Origin: Nitratidesulfovibrio sp.
GTDB taxonomy: Bacteria; Desulfobacterota; Desulfovibrionia; Desulfovibrionales; Desulfovibrionaceae
DNA length: 64,000 bases
Reading direction: 5' to 3'
NCBI RefSeq assembly: GCF_040373385.1
Contig: NZ_JBDXXH010000001.1
Span: 248,675 to 312,674, forward strand
Numbering within the stretch: the stretch's first letter is position 1; the number at the start of each line of letters is the position of its first letter. The notes under the pieces were generated by a model. It was not told where the DNA came from. It worked only from the letters and a program-made list of their open reading frames with translations, and did not search any database. Below are positions 56,272-64,000 of this stretch, piece after piece. The position numbers and the translations under genes are program-made.

Positions 56272-56775
56272 ATGCGGCTGAGCATGGCGCAGGAATACAA
56301 CCGCCGCAGGGTGCAGGCCATGTACGGCTGGCAGGTGGCCGTTCCCGTGCCGTTCGACGGCATCGGCATGGATGGCGAGGCGGCGGCGCGGCTGCGCGAA
56401 GCCGCCGCGCAGGTGGCCGCCGATGCGGGCGTGCCCGTGGCGCTGGTGGCCCGGCGGCTGTTCGATTACGCCTACCGGCTGGAACCCACCGGCACCCTGG
56501 TGTTGCTGGTGGGGGTGCCCGAACGGGGCGTGGAACTGTTCGTGGAGATGGGCGCGCAGCACTGGCGGCCCGTGCGGCCCGAAGAACGCGCGCCCGACGA
56601 CCATGAGCCTGCCGACCAGGAACCCGACGCGCAGGCACGTGACGGGGCGGCACCGGGGGGCAAGCCCGACACCGCCAGGCAAGGTGGCGGCCACAGTGCC
56701 GATGCGCCCGCCGGTGCCCATGGCCTGCCCGTGATGCATATTTCCGACCTGATGGGCGGCCCGCGCCGCCGGTAG
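56272..56775 (+). CDS. Conserved hypothetical protein
   Basis: 167-residue soluble protein I do not recognise. Residues 1-95 look folded (MAQEYNRRRVQAMYGW, then LVLLVGVPERGVELFVEMG). The last 70 residues are low-complexity Asp/Pro/Gly/Ala-rich, ending HISDLMGGPRRR. GGGAGG lies upstream of the ATG. It sits between ubiA and darP, same strand. Confidence 0.65.
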   Translation: MRLSMAQEYNRRRVQAMYGWQVAVPVPFDGIGMDGEAAARLREAAAQVAADAGVPVALVARRLFDYAYRLEPTGTLVLLVGVPERGVELFVEMGAQHWRPVRPEERAPDDHEPADQEPDAQARDGAAPGGKPDTARQGGGHSADAPAGAHGLPVMHISDLMGGPRRR

Positions 56776-56864
56776 CCCCGGCACCTGCCTGGCCACCCCC
56801 TTCGCCCGTTCCCGGCACATCGGGAACCGGCATCATTCACGCAAGGACAACAAGGAGAACGCGC

Positions 56865-57404
56865 ATGGCGCGACGCAGGATACCCGACTCCCTGCCCCCG
56901 TCCGGGGTGGCGACAGACAACGACATACGCGACGTGAGCCGCTCGCAGAAGAAGCGCGAAAGCAACGCCATGCAGACCCTGGGCCAGGAATTGGTCCGGC
57001 TGCCCGCCTCCAGGGTTCGCTCGCTGGGCCTGCCGGATGAGCTCGAACGGGCGGTGCTGGAATGGCACGCCATGTCCACGCACGAGGCCAGGCGGCGCCA
57101 GTTGCAGTACATTGGCCGGGTCATCCGGGAAGGGGGCTGGGAGGCCGTGTCCGCGCAGATGGGCGAGGTGCGCGCCGTGAAGCAGGCCGAGGATGACGAT
57201 TTCCACCGCATCGAGGAACTGCGCGAGGAACTGCTGGCCGCCGGGCCAGACCGCCTGCAACCCTATCTGGAACAGTGGGCCGACGTGGACCCGCGCCACC
57301 TGCGCCTGCTGGTGCGCGACGCGCTGGCCGAACGCGCGGCCGGCAAGCCCCCCCGTGCCGGGCGCGCCCTGTTCCGGCTGCTGCGCGAGGTGGCCGAGGA
57401 ATAG
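56865..57404 (+). CDS. darP: Ribosome biogenesis protein DarP (YjgA/DUF615)
   Basis: 179-residue protein of the DUF615/YjgA family, now DarP, which helps late 50S subunit assembly. Recognised from the N terminus (SRSQKKRESNAMQTLGQEL), the IGRVIREGG segment and the length (family about 170-185). AAGGAGA lies seven bases upstream of the ATG. A terminator follows. Confidence 0.88.
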   Translation: MARRRIPDSLPPSGVATDNDIRDVSRSQKKRESNAMQTLGQELVRLPASRVRSLGLPDELERAVLEWHAMSTHEARRRQLQYIGRVIREGGWEAVSAQMGEVRAVKQAEDDDFHRIEELREELLAAGPDRLQPYLEQWADVDPRHLRLLVRDALAERAAGKPPRAGRALFRLLREVAEE

Positions 57405-57431
57405 CCGCTCCGTTCCTGCCGCTTTGCAAAG

Positions 57432-57467
57432 AAGACGCGCCGGGTGCTTTCGCATCCGGCGCGTCTT
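57432..57467. terminator. Bidirectional terminator between darP and the pseudo-receiver gene
   Basis: AAGACGCGCCGG pairs perfectly with CCGGCGCGTCTT around a 12-nt loop. It lies between convergent genes. Confidence 0.8.
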
Positions 57468-57554
57468 GTCGTTGGTCGGGAGAAGGCGGCGGTGCACCCT
57501 GCGGGCATCGGCTGTCCGGCTGCGCGGTTGTCCGGTTGCCCGGTTCCCAGATAC

Positions 57555-59039
57555 CTAGATACCCGACTGGCGCAACACCCTCAGGGTATGCCGGGCCACG
57601 GTGACCACGTCGTGCAGCACCGTGCCGCCCAGCAGGCGGTCCAGCAGCCCGGCGGGTTCCTCGTGGCCGTCCGCGTCGACGCGCAGCGCCGTGCCGAAGC
57701 GGCCCAGCATGCGGCGGTGCAACTGGGTGCCCAGTTCCGGGTCCGCGCTGGAAAGGGCGCGGCACACGGCGGCGGCGGTGCGTTCCGGCGCGCTGGTGAA
57801 CTGGCAGGCGCGGGCCACGTGTTCGTGCAGGGGGGCACCGGGGGTCAGTTCACGTCCAGCCAGCAGCGCGGCCGCCGCATCGTCGATGCGCCCGTCGCGC
57901 AGCAGGCGCGCGGCTTCCGCCAGCAGGGGATTGGGCGTGTCCGGGGGCGATTCGGCCAGCAGTTCGGCGAAGATATTCTGGGCGCGCCGCCATTGCCGGG
58001 CGCGCGCGTATATTTCGCCCGCGCGGCTGCGGAATTCGCGGCTCTTGTCCAGGTCACCCTTGCCCCGCCAGGCATCGGCCAGCCCCAGGCAGGCATCGGC
58101 GTGCAGGGCGTTGTAGCGCAAGGTACGGTTGAAGGCGGTGATGGCCGCGTCCCATTGCTCGCGCAGCAGGTGGGCCGTGCCTTCCAGGAAATGGGCCTCG
58201 GCTTCGTCGGCGGCTTCGGTCGCCGCGTTGGCGAACCGCTCCAGGGCCTGGTCGAATTCCTCGTCCGACAGCATCCGCACGCCCTCGGCCACGGTGCGTG
58301 CCGTGCGCGTTTCCAGCGCGCGCCGGGCGCGCAGCAGTTGCCCGTCCAGCGTATCCACGGTGTACGGGCGGCCCAGAAAGCCGCTGCATCCCGCGCCGAT
58401 GGAGGACAGCACCGCCTCGCGCGTGGCCGCGCTGGACACCACCAGCACCGGCAGGTCGAGCAGGCGCGGGTACGAACGCAGCAGTTGCAGCAGGTCGAGG
58501 GCGGTCATGTCCGCCAGTTGCTCGTGGCAGAGCACCACGTCAAACGGAGGGGTCGCATTGCCAGGGGAAGGGGCCGTGTCGTGCTCTCCGGGGCGGGCGC
58601 GGCGCTGCCGGGCCAGCATGCGTGCGGCGGCTGCGCCGGATGTCAGCACCGCCACGTTGCGGATGCCCGTCTGGCGCAGTGCGCGGCGGTCCACGGCGCT
58701 CAGTTCCTCGCGCGGGGCCAGGATGAGCGCGCTGACGAACCCGTGCGCCGGGCTGGCGTCCGTGCGCGGCACGGTGCCCCACGACGTTTCCGCGCGCACC
58801 GCATCCACCAGGTCGGAAAGGCTGGCCGCGCCGCGTCCGGCCATGCGCATGGTGGGGGGCACGCCAAGGGCCGCGAGGCCGGTGGCGGTAACGCCGTCTA
58901 AGGGACGGGGCGGGCGGGGCTGACGGGGTGCCTTGGCCCGCGCGGACGAGTCCAAGGCCTGTAGCGCCTGGGCCGCCGTGGCGGCAAGGCGGTCGGGCGC
59001 GCGATGGGCCGGGGTGGCGTGTCTGGCTGCGGACTGCAT
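57555..59039 (-). CDS. Pseudo-receiver domain protein with TPR repeats
   Basis: 494-residue soluble protein. Residues 1-80 are Ala/Arg-rich and probably disordered. Residues about 110-260 look like a response-regulator receiver (VSALILAPREE, VLVVSS, GFLGRPYT), but the phosphoacceptor strand reads FDVVLCHEQLADM: the usual Asp position is His, so phosphorylation is unlikely. C-terminal TPR-like helical repeats follow (LEGTAHLLREQWDAAITAFN, ADACLGLADAWRGKGDLD). Probably a protein-interaction scaffold in signalling. The start at 59039 has GGAAGG nine bases upstream. Confidence 0.8.
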   Translation of the reverse strand: MQSAARHATPAHRAPDRLAATAAQALQALDSSARAKAPRQPRPPRPLDGVTATGLAALGVPPTMRMAGRGAASLSDLVDAVRAETSWGTVPRTDASPAHGFVSALILAPREELSAVDRRALRQTGIRNVAVLTSGAAAARMLARQRRARPGEHDTAPSPGNATPPFDVVLCHEQLADMTALDLLQLLRSYPRLLDLPVLVVSSAATREAVLSSIGAGCSGFLGRPYTVDTLDGQLLRARRALETRTARTVAEGVRMLSDEEFDQALERFANAATEAADEAEAHFLEGTAHLLREQWDAAITAFNRTLRYNALHADACLGLADAWRGKGDLDKSREFRSRAGEIYARARQWRRAQNIFAELLAESPPDTPNPLLAEAARLLRDGRIDDAAAALLAGRELTPGAPLHEHVARACQFTSAPERTAAAVCRALSSADPELGTQLHRRMLGRFGTALRVDADGHEEPAGLLDRLLGGTVLHDVVTVARHTLRVLRQSGI

Positions 59040-59148
59040 GTGTGGCCTTCCTTCCGGGGGATCGCCCCGTGTACCGGTTTCATCGGCGGCAGCGGGGGAA
59101 ACTTTAGCGTGGCCGGTACATGCGGGCATTTTCGGCATCCGGAATGAC

Positions 59149-59183
59149 AACGGCCCACCCCCCTCGCGGGGGCGGGCCGTTGA
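59149..59183. terminator. Rho-independent terminator between minus-strand genes
   Basis: AACGGCCCACCCCC pairs with GGGGGCGGGCCGTT, loop about 5 nt. On the minus strand it follows the zinc-ribbon gene stop by 23 nt; the T run is weak. Confidence 0.65.
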
Positions 59184-59205
59184 TGAATGGCATGCGTGGA
59201 TGGGG

Positions 59206-59766
59206 CTATTTCACGAAGGGCAGCAGCTTGCCGACACGGACGGGACGCACGGATTGCACGCCGGGCGGCGGGGGATCGGCAGCCAGGTCGTCGCCCGCGC
59301 CATGGCTGGCGGCCCGGCCTGCCCTGCTGGCAAGGTCGGCAAGCCCGGCAAGGGCGGTACGCTCGGCATCATGGGCCGTGGCCAGCGCAGCGCCCAGCCC
59401 GAAGCCGGGCGCGGGCATGCCGTAGCGCGGATCGCGGTCGTGCACGGTGCCGCAGGTGGCGCACTGCCATGTGCCCTCATGGGCGACAAGCCGCACCAGA
59501 ACGCCATCACGGTTGTAGCAGCTCTGGCAGAACGGCCCCTGCTTGATGTTGCCGGTGATGAGCCAATAGCAGAACCCGTCAAAGACAAGATTGCGCGACA
59601 GGTAGAGGATGTCCTCGAATTCCTGCACCTGCATTTTCAGCATGGTGTTTTCGTCGCACAGGGAAACGTAACGCGACTGCATTTCCATCAGTACGTGCCG
59701 CGCTTCCTCGGTCTTGCCTTTCATGAACAGGTCGTGAATTTCCTTGAATCTGTAATAGTCGAGCAT
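59206..59766 (-). CDS. Zinc-ribbon hypothetical protein
   Basis: 186-residue protein I cannot name. An N-terminal helical region (residues 1-60, LFMKGKTEEARHVLMEMQSR, DENTMLKMQVQEFEDIL, coiled-coil-like) is followed by a zinc ribbon with CQSC and CATC pairs (about residues 82-108) and an Ala/Gly-rich tail. This layout resembles small adapter proteins in Desulfovibrio. The start at 59766 has GAGG eight bases upstream; the frame is open to 60096. Confidence 0.75.
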   Translation of the reverse strand: MLDYYRFKEIHDLFMKGKTEEARHVLMEMQSRYVSLCDENTMLKMQVQEFEDILYLSRNLVFDGFCYWLITGNIKQGPFCQSCYNRDGVLVRLVAHEGTWQCATCGTVHDRDPRYGMPAPGFGLGAALATAHDAERTALAGLADLASRAGRAASHGAGDDLAADPPPPGVQSVRPVRVGKLLPFVK

Positions 59767-59999
59767 GGCCGCACCTCTGCGGGATGGGGAACCGGTGGCC
59801 GGACAGCCGCGGTACATGGTTCCCATCGGCAGTTCGGGGCGGAACTTTAGGCCGGGGTGCGATGCAGTATCCGTAAGGGGGGGAAGCGTGAAGTGGAACA
59901 GCCCAGGGGCTTTCTCCAAATTAGGATTTTTGTTCGTTGGCAAGGAAAACGAGCCTGCCATGAGGGAGCATACTCTTGCTGTATCCGACTGAGCCTTAG

Positions 60000-60028
60000 C
60001 CGTTAGGCGAGCAAAGCGAACCTTACGG
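60000..60028. repeat. REP-like palindromic element, copy 4
   Basis: 29 bp: CCGTTAGGCGAGC, AAA, GCGAACCTTACGG; a shorter loop than copies 1-3, same outer arms. Confidence 0.8.
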
Positions 60029-60081
60029 ATAGGGACAGCAGAGCCATGGCAGGTGAAGTTTGACCGCGTTGCGCTCGATGC

Positions 60082-60109
60082 CCGTAAAGCTCGCAAGCTC
60101 GCTTAACGG
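60082..60109. repeat. REP-like palindromic element, copy 5
   Basis: 28 bp: CCGTAAAGCTCGC, AA, GCTCGCTTAACGG; inverted relative to copy 4. Confidence 0.75.
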
Positions 60110-60171
60110 GCACGCTGTGCGCCCTTCGGGTCGGTTAGCCAACGGACAAAAAGACAATTTGGAGGCACCCC

Positions 60172-60831
60172 CTAGCGGGCGGTGCGCACCAACCGCTCCA
60201 CCAACTGCCGCTGGGTCTGTTCGGCGGCCTCGATCTCGGCAGGTGAAAGGCCCGCGCCCAGGGCCACGGCGCGGCGCTTTTCGGCGGACACGAAGTCTTC
60301 CTTGCGGTGGGCGTCGTTGTTGATGACCAGCCGGGCGCCCGCCGCGCGCGCGGTGATGGCCACGTGGCCGTTGGACAGCGCGTGCGCGGGGCGGGTGGTG
60401 ATTTCCAGCAGCACGCCGCGCTCGGCGGCGTAGGCGGCGTCCTCTGCGGTGAGCAGGCCGGGGTGGGCCAGCACGTCCGCGCCGCCCTCGATGGCGGCAA
60501 GGTTGGTGCCCGTCTCCACCACGTCGGCCAGCGACTGCCCGTGCACCACCACCAGTTGCGCGCCTAGGGCCCGCGCTTCCCTGATGGCGTCGGGGATGAG
60601 GGCCGGGGGCACGTGGGTCAGTTCCACCCCGGCAAAGACCTCTATGCCCGCGTACAGCCCGTACTGGCGGGCCATGGGCAGCACCTGGCGGAGGATGAGG
60701 TCCATGTTCGAGCCGTCGGCGTGGTCGGTGAGGGCCACGGCGCGATAGCCCGCAAGACGGGCGAAGCGCACGGCGGTGGCGGGTGTCATGGAAGAGTCGC
60801 TGAAGCAGGTATGCACGTGCAGGTCGATCAT
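60172..60831 (-). CDS. PHP-domain phosphoesterase
   Basis: 219-residue histidinol-phosphatase-type PHP hydrolase with a trinuclear metal site: HVHTCFSD at the N terminus, ALTDHADG, GVELTHVPP, VVHGQS, LAHPG and NNDAHRKED are all present. This subgroup annotates as histidinol phosphate phosphatase-like or uncharacterised; the substrate is unknown. The start at 60831 (MIDLHVHT) has GGAG eight bases upstream; the longer frame to 61224 runs through repeats. Confidence 0.9.
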   Translation of the reverse strand: MIDLHVHTCFSDSSMTPATAVRFARLAGYRAVALTDHADGSNMDLILRQVLPMARQYGLYAGIEVFAGVELTHVPPALIPDAIREARALGAQLVVVHGQSLADVVETGTNLAAIEGGADVLAHPGLLTAEDAAYAAERGVLLEITTRPAHALSNGHVAITARAAGARLVINNDAHRKEDFVSAEKRRAVALGAGLSPAEIEAAEQTQRQLVERLVRTAR

Positions 60832-61225
60832 CGGGGTGGCTCCGGGCGTAGGCGCGCGCAGGTGCCGGCGAGCGGGCATCCGCCGCGTGCCTGCGGTGTT
60901 CAGGCTGCGAATGCGGGTTGCCCGTGCGGGGTGTGCGGGACGGTCGCGCGCGTGAGGGAATGGTGGGCCACCGCTACACCACGGGCGGAACCGGCGCAAC
61001 CCCGCGCCCGGTGCATGGGCCAGGTGCCCGGCGGCGAAAGGAGAGGAAGGGGGACACGGGAAGGCAGGGGGGCGGAAGCGTATGACGGCAAACGTGACCG
61101 GGGGCAAACGTGACCGGGGGCAAACGTGACCGGCGGGCGCTGGCGACCTGTCGGCGCGTGAAAGCCGCGCCCCGGCGGGACACCGCATGGCAACGACGGC
61201 CCGGTGGCGTCGGCCTGCCGTCACG
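60832..61225. other. Intergenic region with 16-bp tandem repeats
   Basis: No gene in 394 bp. At 61088-61134 a 16-bp unit (GCAAACGTGACCGGGG) is repeated three times, the last copy diverging at its end. Confidence 0.75.
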
Positions 61226-61954
61226 CTACATGCGGTACTTGGTTTCCGGGTCCAGCGAGCGCAGCAGTTCCGCCAGTTGTTCTTCCAGATCGTGGGGGTC
61301 GCGCGGGTGGTCTGCTGACGGGTCTGCTGACTGGTTCGGGGCCTGGTCAGCCTTTGGATGCGCGGCGTTCGGATCCCCCACGGCCTCGCGGACGCGGGCT
61401 ATCTGCTCCATGCTGATGGGGCTGCCCGCCTCGCCGTCGGCCCATGGTGGCTGGCCCGCCTTGCGGCGCACGCCGCGCCGGGCGGTTTCCTCGCGGGCCA
61501 TGGCCGACGCGGCGTCGGTGGGACGGCGGACGGCGTTCTCGTCCAGATTGGGGCGCAGGCGGTCTTCGGCGGCGCGGCGCAGCACGTCCTCGCTGACGAA
61601 GATGGGCACGTCGGCCCGCAGGGCCAGGGCGATGGCGTCGGAGGGGCGACAGTCCACGCGGGTGCGCGAGCCGTTCAGCAGAACGTCCAGTTCGGCGAAG
61701 TAGGTGCCGTCGCGCAGGTCCACCACGTCCACGGCCACCAGTTGCGCCCCCAGCGAGCGCAGGGTGTTCAGCAGCAGGTCGTGGGTGAGCGGGCGCGGCA
61801 CGTCCACGCTGTTGAGCGCGATGGAGATGGCCATGGCTTCCATGGCCCCTATCCAGATGGGCAGCAGTTCCTCTCCGGCCTCGCGGCGCAGGACGAGGAT
61901 CGGCGCCTTGGTGGCGTCGTCCAGCGACAGCCCCACGACCTTCATTTCTATCAT
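61226..61954 (-). CDS. Bifunctional nuclease family protein (DUF151)
   Basis: 242-residue protein. The first 150 residues are a DUF151/BFN domain: VVGLSLDDATKAPILVLR, LLPIWIGAMEAMAIS, RPLTHDLLLNTL and DCRPSDAIALALRADVPIF. Plant members have RNase and DNase activity; the bacterial role is undefined. The C-terminal 90 residues are hydrophilic and variable. The start at 61954 follows the family start; the ribosome-binding site is weak. Confidence 0.9.
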   Translation of the reverse strand: MIEMKVVGLSLDDATKAPILVLRREAGEELLPIWIGAMEAMAISIALNSVDVPRPLTHDLLLNTLRSLGAQLVAVDVVDLRDGTYFAELDVLLNGSRTRVDCRPSDAIALALRADVPIFVSEDVLRRAAEDRLRPNLDENAVRRPTDAASAMAREETARRGVRRKAGQPPWADGEAGSPISMEQIARVREAVGDPNAAHPKADQAPNQSADPSADHPRDPHDLEEQLAELLRSLDPETKYRM

Positions 61955-62078
61955 GGGATACCAGCCTGTGCGCCCCGGCGGGCGTCTTCGCATGGTGCCT
62001 GCATCTGTACGGCCAGTACGGCCATTCAGGTCAGTATGGCCTGCACGGGCTTGCGGGCGATGCGGTGCCGAAAGCGGA

Positions 62079-63581
62079 TCATGCCCGCAAGACTCCGCGC
62101 AGCGAGTGCTTCTTGGCCTCGACGATGGTGACCGGCACGATGTGCCCCAGCCAGCCTTCCGGCCCGCCATCGGGCCCGCGTTCGGGCCGGCGTTCAGGCC
62201 CGCGTTCAGGCCCGCATGCAGGCCTGACGGGCAGCACCACGTTGACGAGTTGCCCGTAGGGGTCGCGTCCTTGCCAGCTTTCGCCGCCGGGGGTGCCCGC
62301 CGCGCCGTCATGCCCGATTTCATCCCCATTGGCGGGGGGCATGCCGGGCTTCCTGCTCATGCCGTCCAGCAGCACCATTGTGTGCAACCCTACCATGTTC
62401 CGCAAGCATTGTTCAGTATAATCATTCTGCCATTCCTGCAGGCGGGCCAGGCGGGCGGCCTTTTCGGCGGCGTCCAGCTTGCCGGGCAGCATGTCGGCGC
62501 GGGTACCCGGCCTGTCGGAATAGCAGAACGAGAAGCTGGCGGCAAAGCCCACGGCCCGCATGGCCGCCAGGGTGTCCTCGAAGTCCTGTTCCGTCTCGCC
62601 GGGAAAGCCCACGATGATGTCGGTGGAAAGCTGGATGTCCGGGCGGGCAGCCTTGAGCCGGTGCACGATATCCATGTACCGGGCCATGTCGTACTTGCGG
62701 CCCATGGCCTTCAGGATGCGGTCCGACCCGGATTGCAGGGGCAGGTGCAGGCGCGGGCACAGGTTGTCCAGCGTGCCGAAGGCGTCGATGACCTCCGGCG
62801 CGATGTCCTTGGGGTGCGGCGTGACGAAGCGCAGCCGGTCAAGGCCCGGCAGGGCGGCCACCCGGTGCAGCAACTCGGCGAAGGTCACGGCCTTGCCGTC
62901 ACCCGCCGCCGTCGCCATGGTCGCCATGGTAGCTTGGCGGGCGGCTTCCGCGTCCTGCCCGTAGGAATTGACGTTCTGGCCGAGCAGGGTGATTTCCCTG
63001 GCGCCGCGTTGCACCAGTTCCGCGCATTCGCGCACCACCGCGTCGGCCCCGCGCGACTTCTGGCGGCCCCGCGTGTACGGCACGATGCAGTAGGCGCAGA
63101 AGTTGTCGCACCCCTGCATGATGTTCACGAAGGCGGAAGGGGCCACCGGCCCGGCATCCAGTTGCGCGTCGCGTTCGGGGTATTCTTCGGAAAAGTCCAG
63201 CAGCGAGACGCGCAGGCCCGGTTCCGCGCACAGCCGTTCGATGGCCTGGGGGGCCATGGACGAGCCGTCGCCGCCGAACACCAGGCGCACCTGGGGAAAG
63301 CGGGTGAAGAACCCGGAGCCGATCTGCTGGGCCACGCAGCCGCCCACCACGGCAAAGGCGTCGGGCAGTTTGCGGGTGGCCTGGCGGATGCGCCCGAGCA
63401 CGCTGTAGACCTTCTGCTCCGGCTTGTCGCGCACCGAGCAGGTGTTGACGATGTTCACGCGGGCCTTGCCCAGGGGGGCCTCGGTAAAGCCGCGTGCCAC
63501 GAGTGCCCTGGCCAGCCAGTCGGAATCGTTGACGTTCATCTGGCAGCCGAAGGTCAGGATATGAAAGGTACGGTCGCTCAT
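62079..63581 (-). CDS. miaB: tRNA-2-methylthio-N6-dimethylallyladenosine synthase MiaB
   Basis: 500-residue radical-SAM methylthiotransferase modifying A37 of tRNAs. The N-terminal UPF0004 domain has its three cluster cysteines (FGCQMN, NTCSVRD, GGCVAQ); the radical SAM CxxxCxxC is GCDNFCAYCIVPYTRG. The C-terminal TRAM domain is interrupted by two low-complexity parts: a glycine/asparagine/serine-rich part and a Gly-Pro-Glu-Arg repeat encoded by 12-bp DNA repeats (62172-62219). Another 9-bp repeat gives ATMATMATAAG near residue 220. Both make the protein about 50 residues longer than usual. The start at 63581 matches the family; no clear ribosome-binding site. Confidence 0.94.
   Translation of the reverse strand: MSDRTFHILTFGCQMNVNDSDWLARALVARGFTEAPLGKARVNIVNTCSVRDKPEQKVYSVLGRIRQATRKLPDAFAVVGGCVAQQIGSGFFTRFPQVRLVFGGDGSSMAPQAIERLCAEPGLRVSLLDFSEEYPERDAQLDAGPVAPSAFVNIMQGCDNFCAYCIVPYTRGRQKSRGADAVVRECAELVQRGAREITLLGQNVNSYGQDAEAARQATMATMATAAGDGKAVTFAELLHRVAALPGLDRLRFVTPHPKDIAPEVIDAFGTLDNLCPRLHLPLQSGSDRILKAMGRKYDMARYMDIVHRLKAARPDIQLSTDIIVGFPGETEQDFEDTLAAMRAVGFAASFSFCYSDRPGTRADMLPGKLDAAEKAARLARLQEWQNDYTEQCLRNMVGLHTMVLLDGMSRKPGMPPANGDEIGHDGAAGTPGGESWQGRDPYGQLVNVVLPVRPACGPERGPERRPERGPDGGPEGWLGHIVPVTIVEAKKHSLRGVLRA
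62172..62219. repeat. In-frame 12-bp tandem repeat in miaB
   Basis: Four units close to AGGCCCGCGTTC. On the coding strand they give Gly-Pro-Glu-Arg/Arg-Pro-Glu-Arg inside the TRAM domain. Confidence 0.85.
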
Positions 63582-63655
63582 GGTCCGGTGGTATGCTGGT
63601 GAAAGGCCGGGATGCCCCGGCACGGGTGAATGAAGGGGGTGGCGGCGGCGCCAGG

Positions 63656-63904
63656 CTATTCGGTGCCCTTGCCGTTGGCGGATGCCTGGGCCTGTTCGCG
63701 TCGGGCCTTGGTGCGTGCGTCCTCGCGGCCGCTGTGCTCGCCCGCCAGGTAGAACAGGGCGATGGGCGCGATCAGGCAGACCACACACCACAACAGCGGG
63801 TTGCGGCCCTGCCGCCGGGCCAGAACCGCCGCGCCAATGCCCGCGCCCGCCCAGATGAGCGCCATGTACACGTAGCCGGAAGTGGTGAAATCCAGTTCAA
63901 GCAT
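63656..63904 (-). CDS. Small two-helix membrane protein
   Basis: 82-residue protein with two hydrophobic segments (SGYVYMALIWAGAGIGAAVL and WCVVCLIAPIALFYLAG) and a charged Lys/Arg/Glu C-terminal tail, so both termini are probably on the same side. No family recognised. The start at 63904 is chosen for the N-terminal sequence MLELDF; no strong ribosome-binding site. The last 96 bases of the window contain nothing I can support. Confidence 0.65.
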   Translation of the reverse strand: MLELDFTTSGYVYMALIWAGAGIGAAVLARRQGRNPLLWCVVCLIAPIALFYLAGEHSGREDARTKARREQAQASANGKGTE

Positions 63905-64000
63905 GGGGTGTGGGGGTTGTGGTGCAGGGGGCGGCATGCCGTCGGCTGGGAAAACGGGGAAAACGGAAAGATCAGATGGACCGGGGGAGGCCAGGAAACC

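Larger units (their letters stand above)
59767..60171. other. Intergenic region with two REP-like elements
   Basis: No gene in 405 bp. REP-like copies 4 and 5 are at 60000-60028 and 60082-60109, in opposite orientation, 53 bp apart; copy 4 is followed by ATAGGGACAGCAGAGCC, the tail also present near other copies. Confidence 0.7.

Overview
The window is high-GC chromosomal DNA. It has dense, short, mostly monocistronic or two- to four-gene units and many conserved bacterial housekeeping genes. The gene content suggests a sulfate-reducing Desulfovibrio-type organism (Desulfovibrionaceae, possibly Nitratidesulfovibrio). The pointers are a YeiH/UPF0324 transporter next to a haem-motif sensor kinase and a sigma-54 activator, a UbiA/MqnP-like prenyltransferase, a one-thousand-residue glutamate dehydrogenase, many two-component and chemotaxis proteins, an outer membrane (LptD), and a probable sigma-28 promoter in front of a chemoreceptor. 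This assignment is an inference from gene content; no database search was possible.

Layout. 1-560: 18-bp tandem repeats and spacer. 561-7188: chemoreceptor, excisionase-like HTH protein, small hypothetical proteins, a stand-alone CBM48 protein and a membrane diguanylate cyclase. 7548-11036: M16C metalloprotease and a Fur-family regulator. 11362-17892: YeiH-type transporter behind a near-consensus sigma-54 promoter, a small membrane protein, then a haem-motif (CxxCH) sensor kinase overlapping a sigma-54 response regulator; these probably form one sensing and transport module. 17893-24219: an AT-richer island with four same-strand genes: C5-cytosine DNA methyltransferase, NurA-like nuclease with an extra N-terminal domain, HerA-like ATPase and Vsr endonuclease. 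This is the best candidate for an unusual defence or restriction-modification system. 24220-35725: EamA transporter, moeA, YmdB-like phosphodiesterase, tyrS, an RTX-like repeat protein and a giant AsmA/DUF748 protein. 35726-37075: noncoding mosaic of dispersed repeats arranged as a large imperfect inverted repeat. 37076-40942 (minus): alr, then the rpsF-rpsR-rplI-dnaB operon with a clear sigma-70 promoter. 41236-51065: lptD, queF, NAD-type glutamate dehydrogenase, a zinc-ribbon protein and a polar amino acid ABC transporter. 51617-57404: LysE exporter, Cys-rich lipoprotein, MogA/MoaB-domain protein, tandem HD/HD-GYP protein, UbiA, a hypothetical protein and DarP. 57555-63904 (minus): pseudo-receiver/TPR protein, zinc-ribbon protein, PHP phosphoesterase, DUF151 bifunctional nuclease, miaB and a small membrane protein.

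Two sequence-level themes run through the window. First, very many short tandem repeats (9-18 bp units) occur in spacers and, in frame, in protein linkers. Second, a dispersed palindromic REP-like element of about 30 bp appears in at least five copies in spacers. Molybdenum cofactor genes (moeA and a mogA-like gene) are present but unlinked. No tRNA, rRNA, CRISPR array or insertion sequence was recognised.
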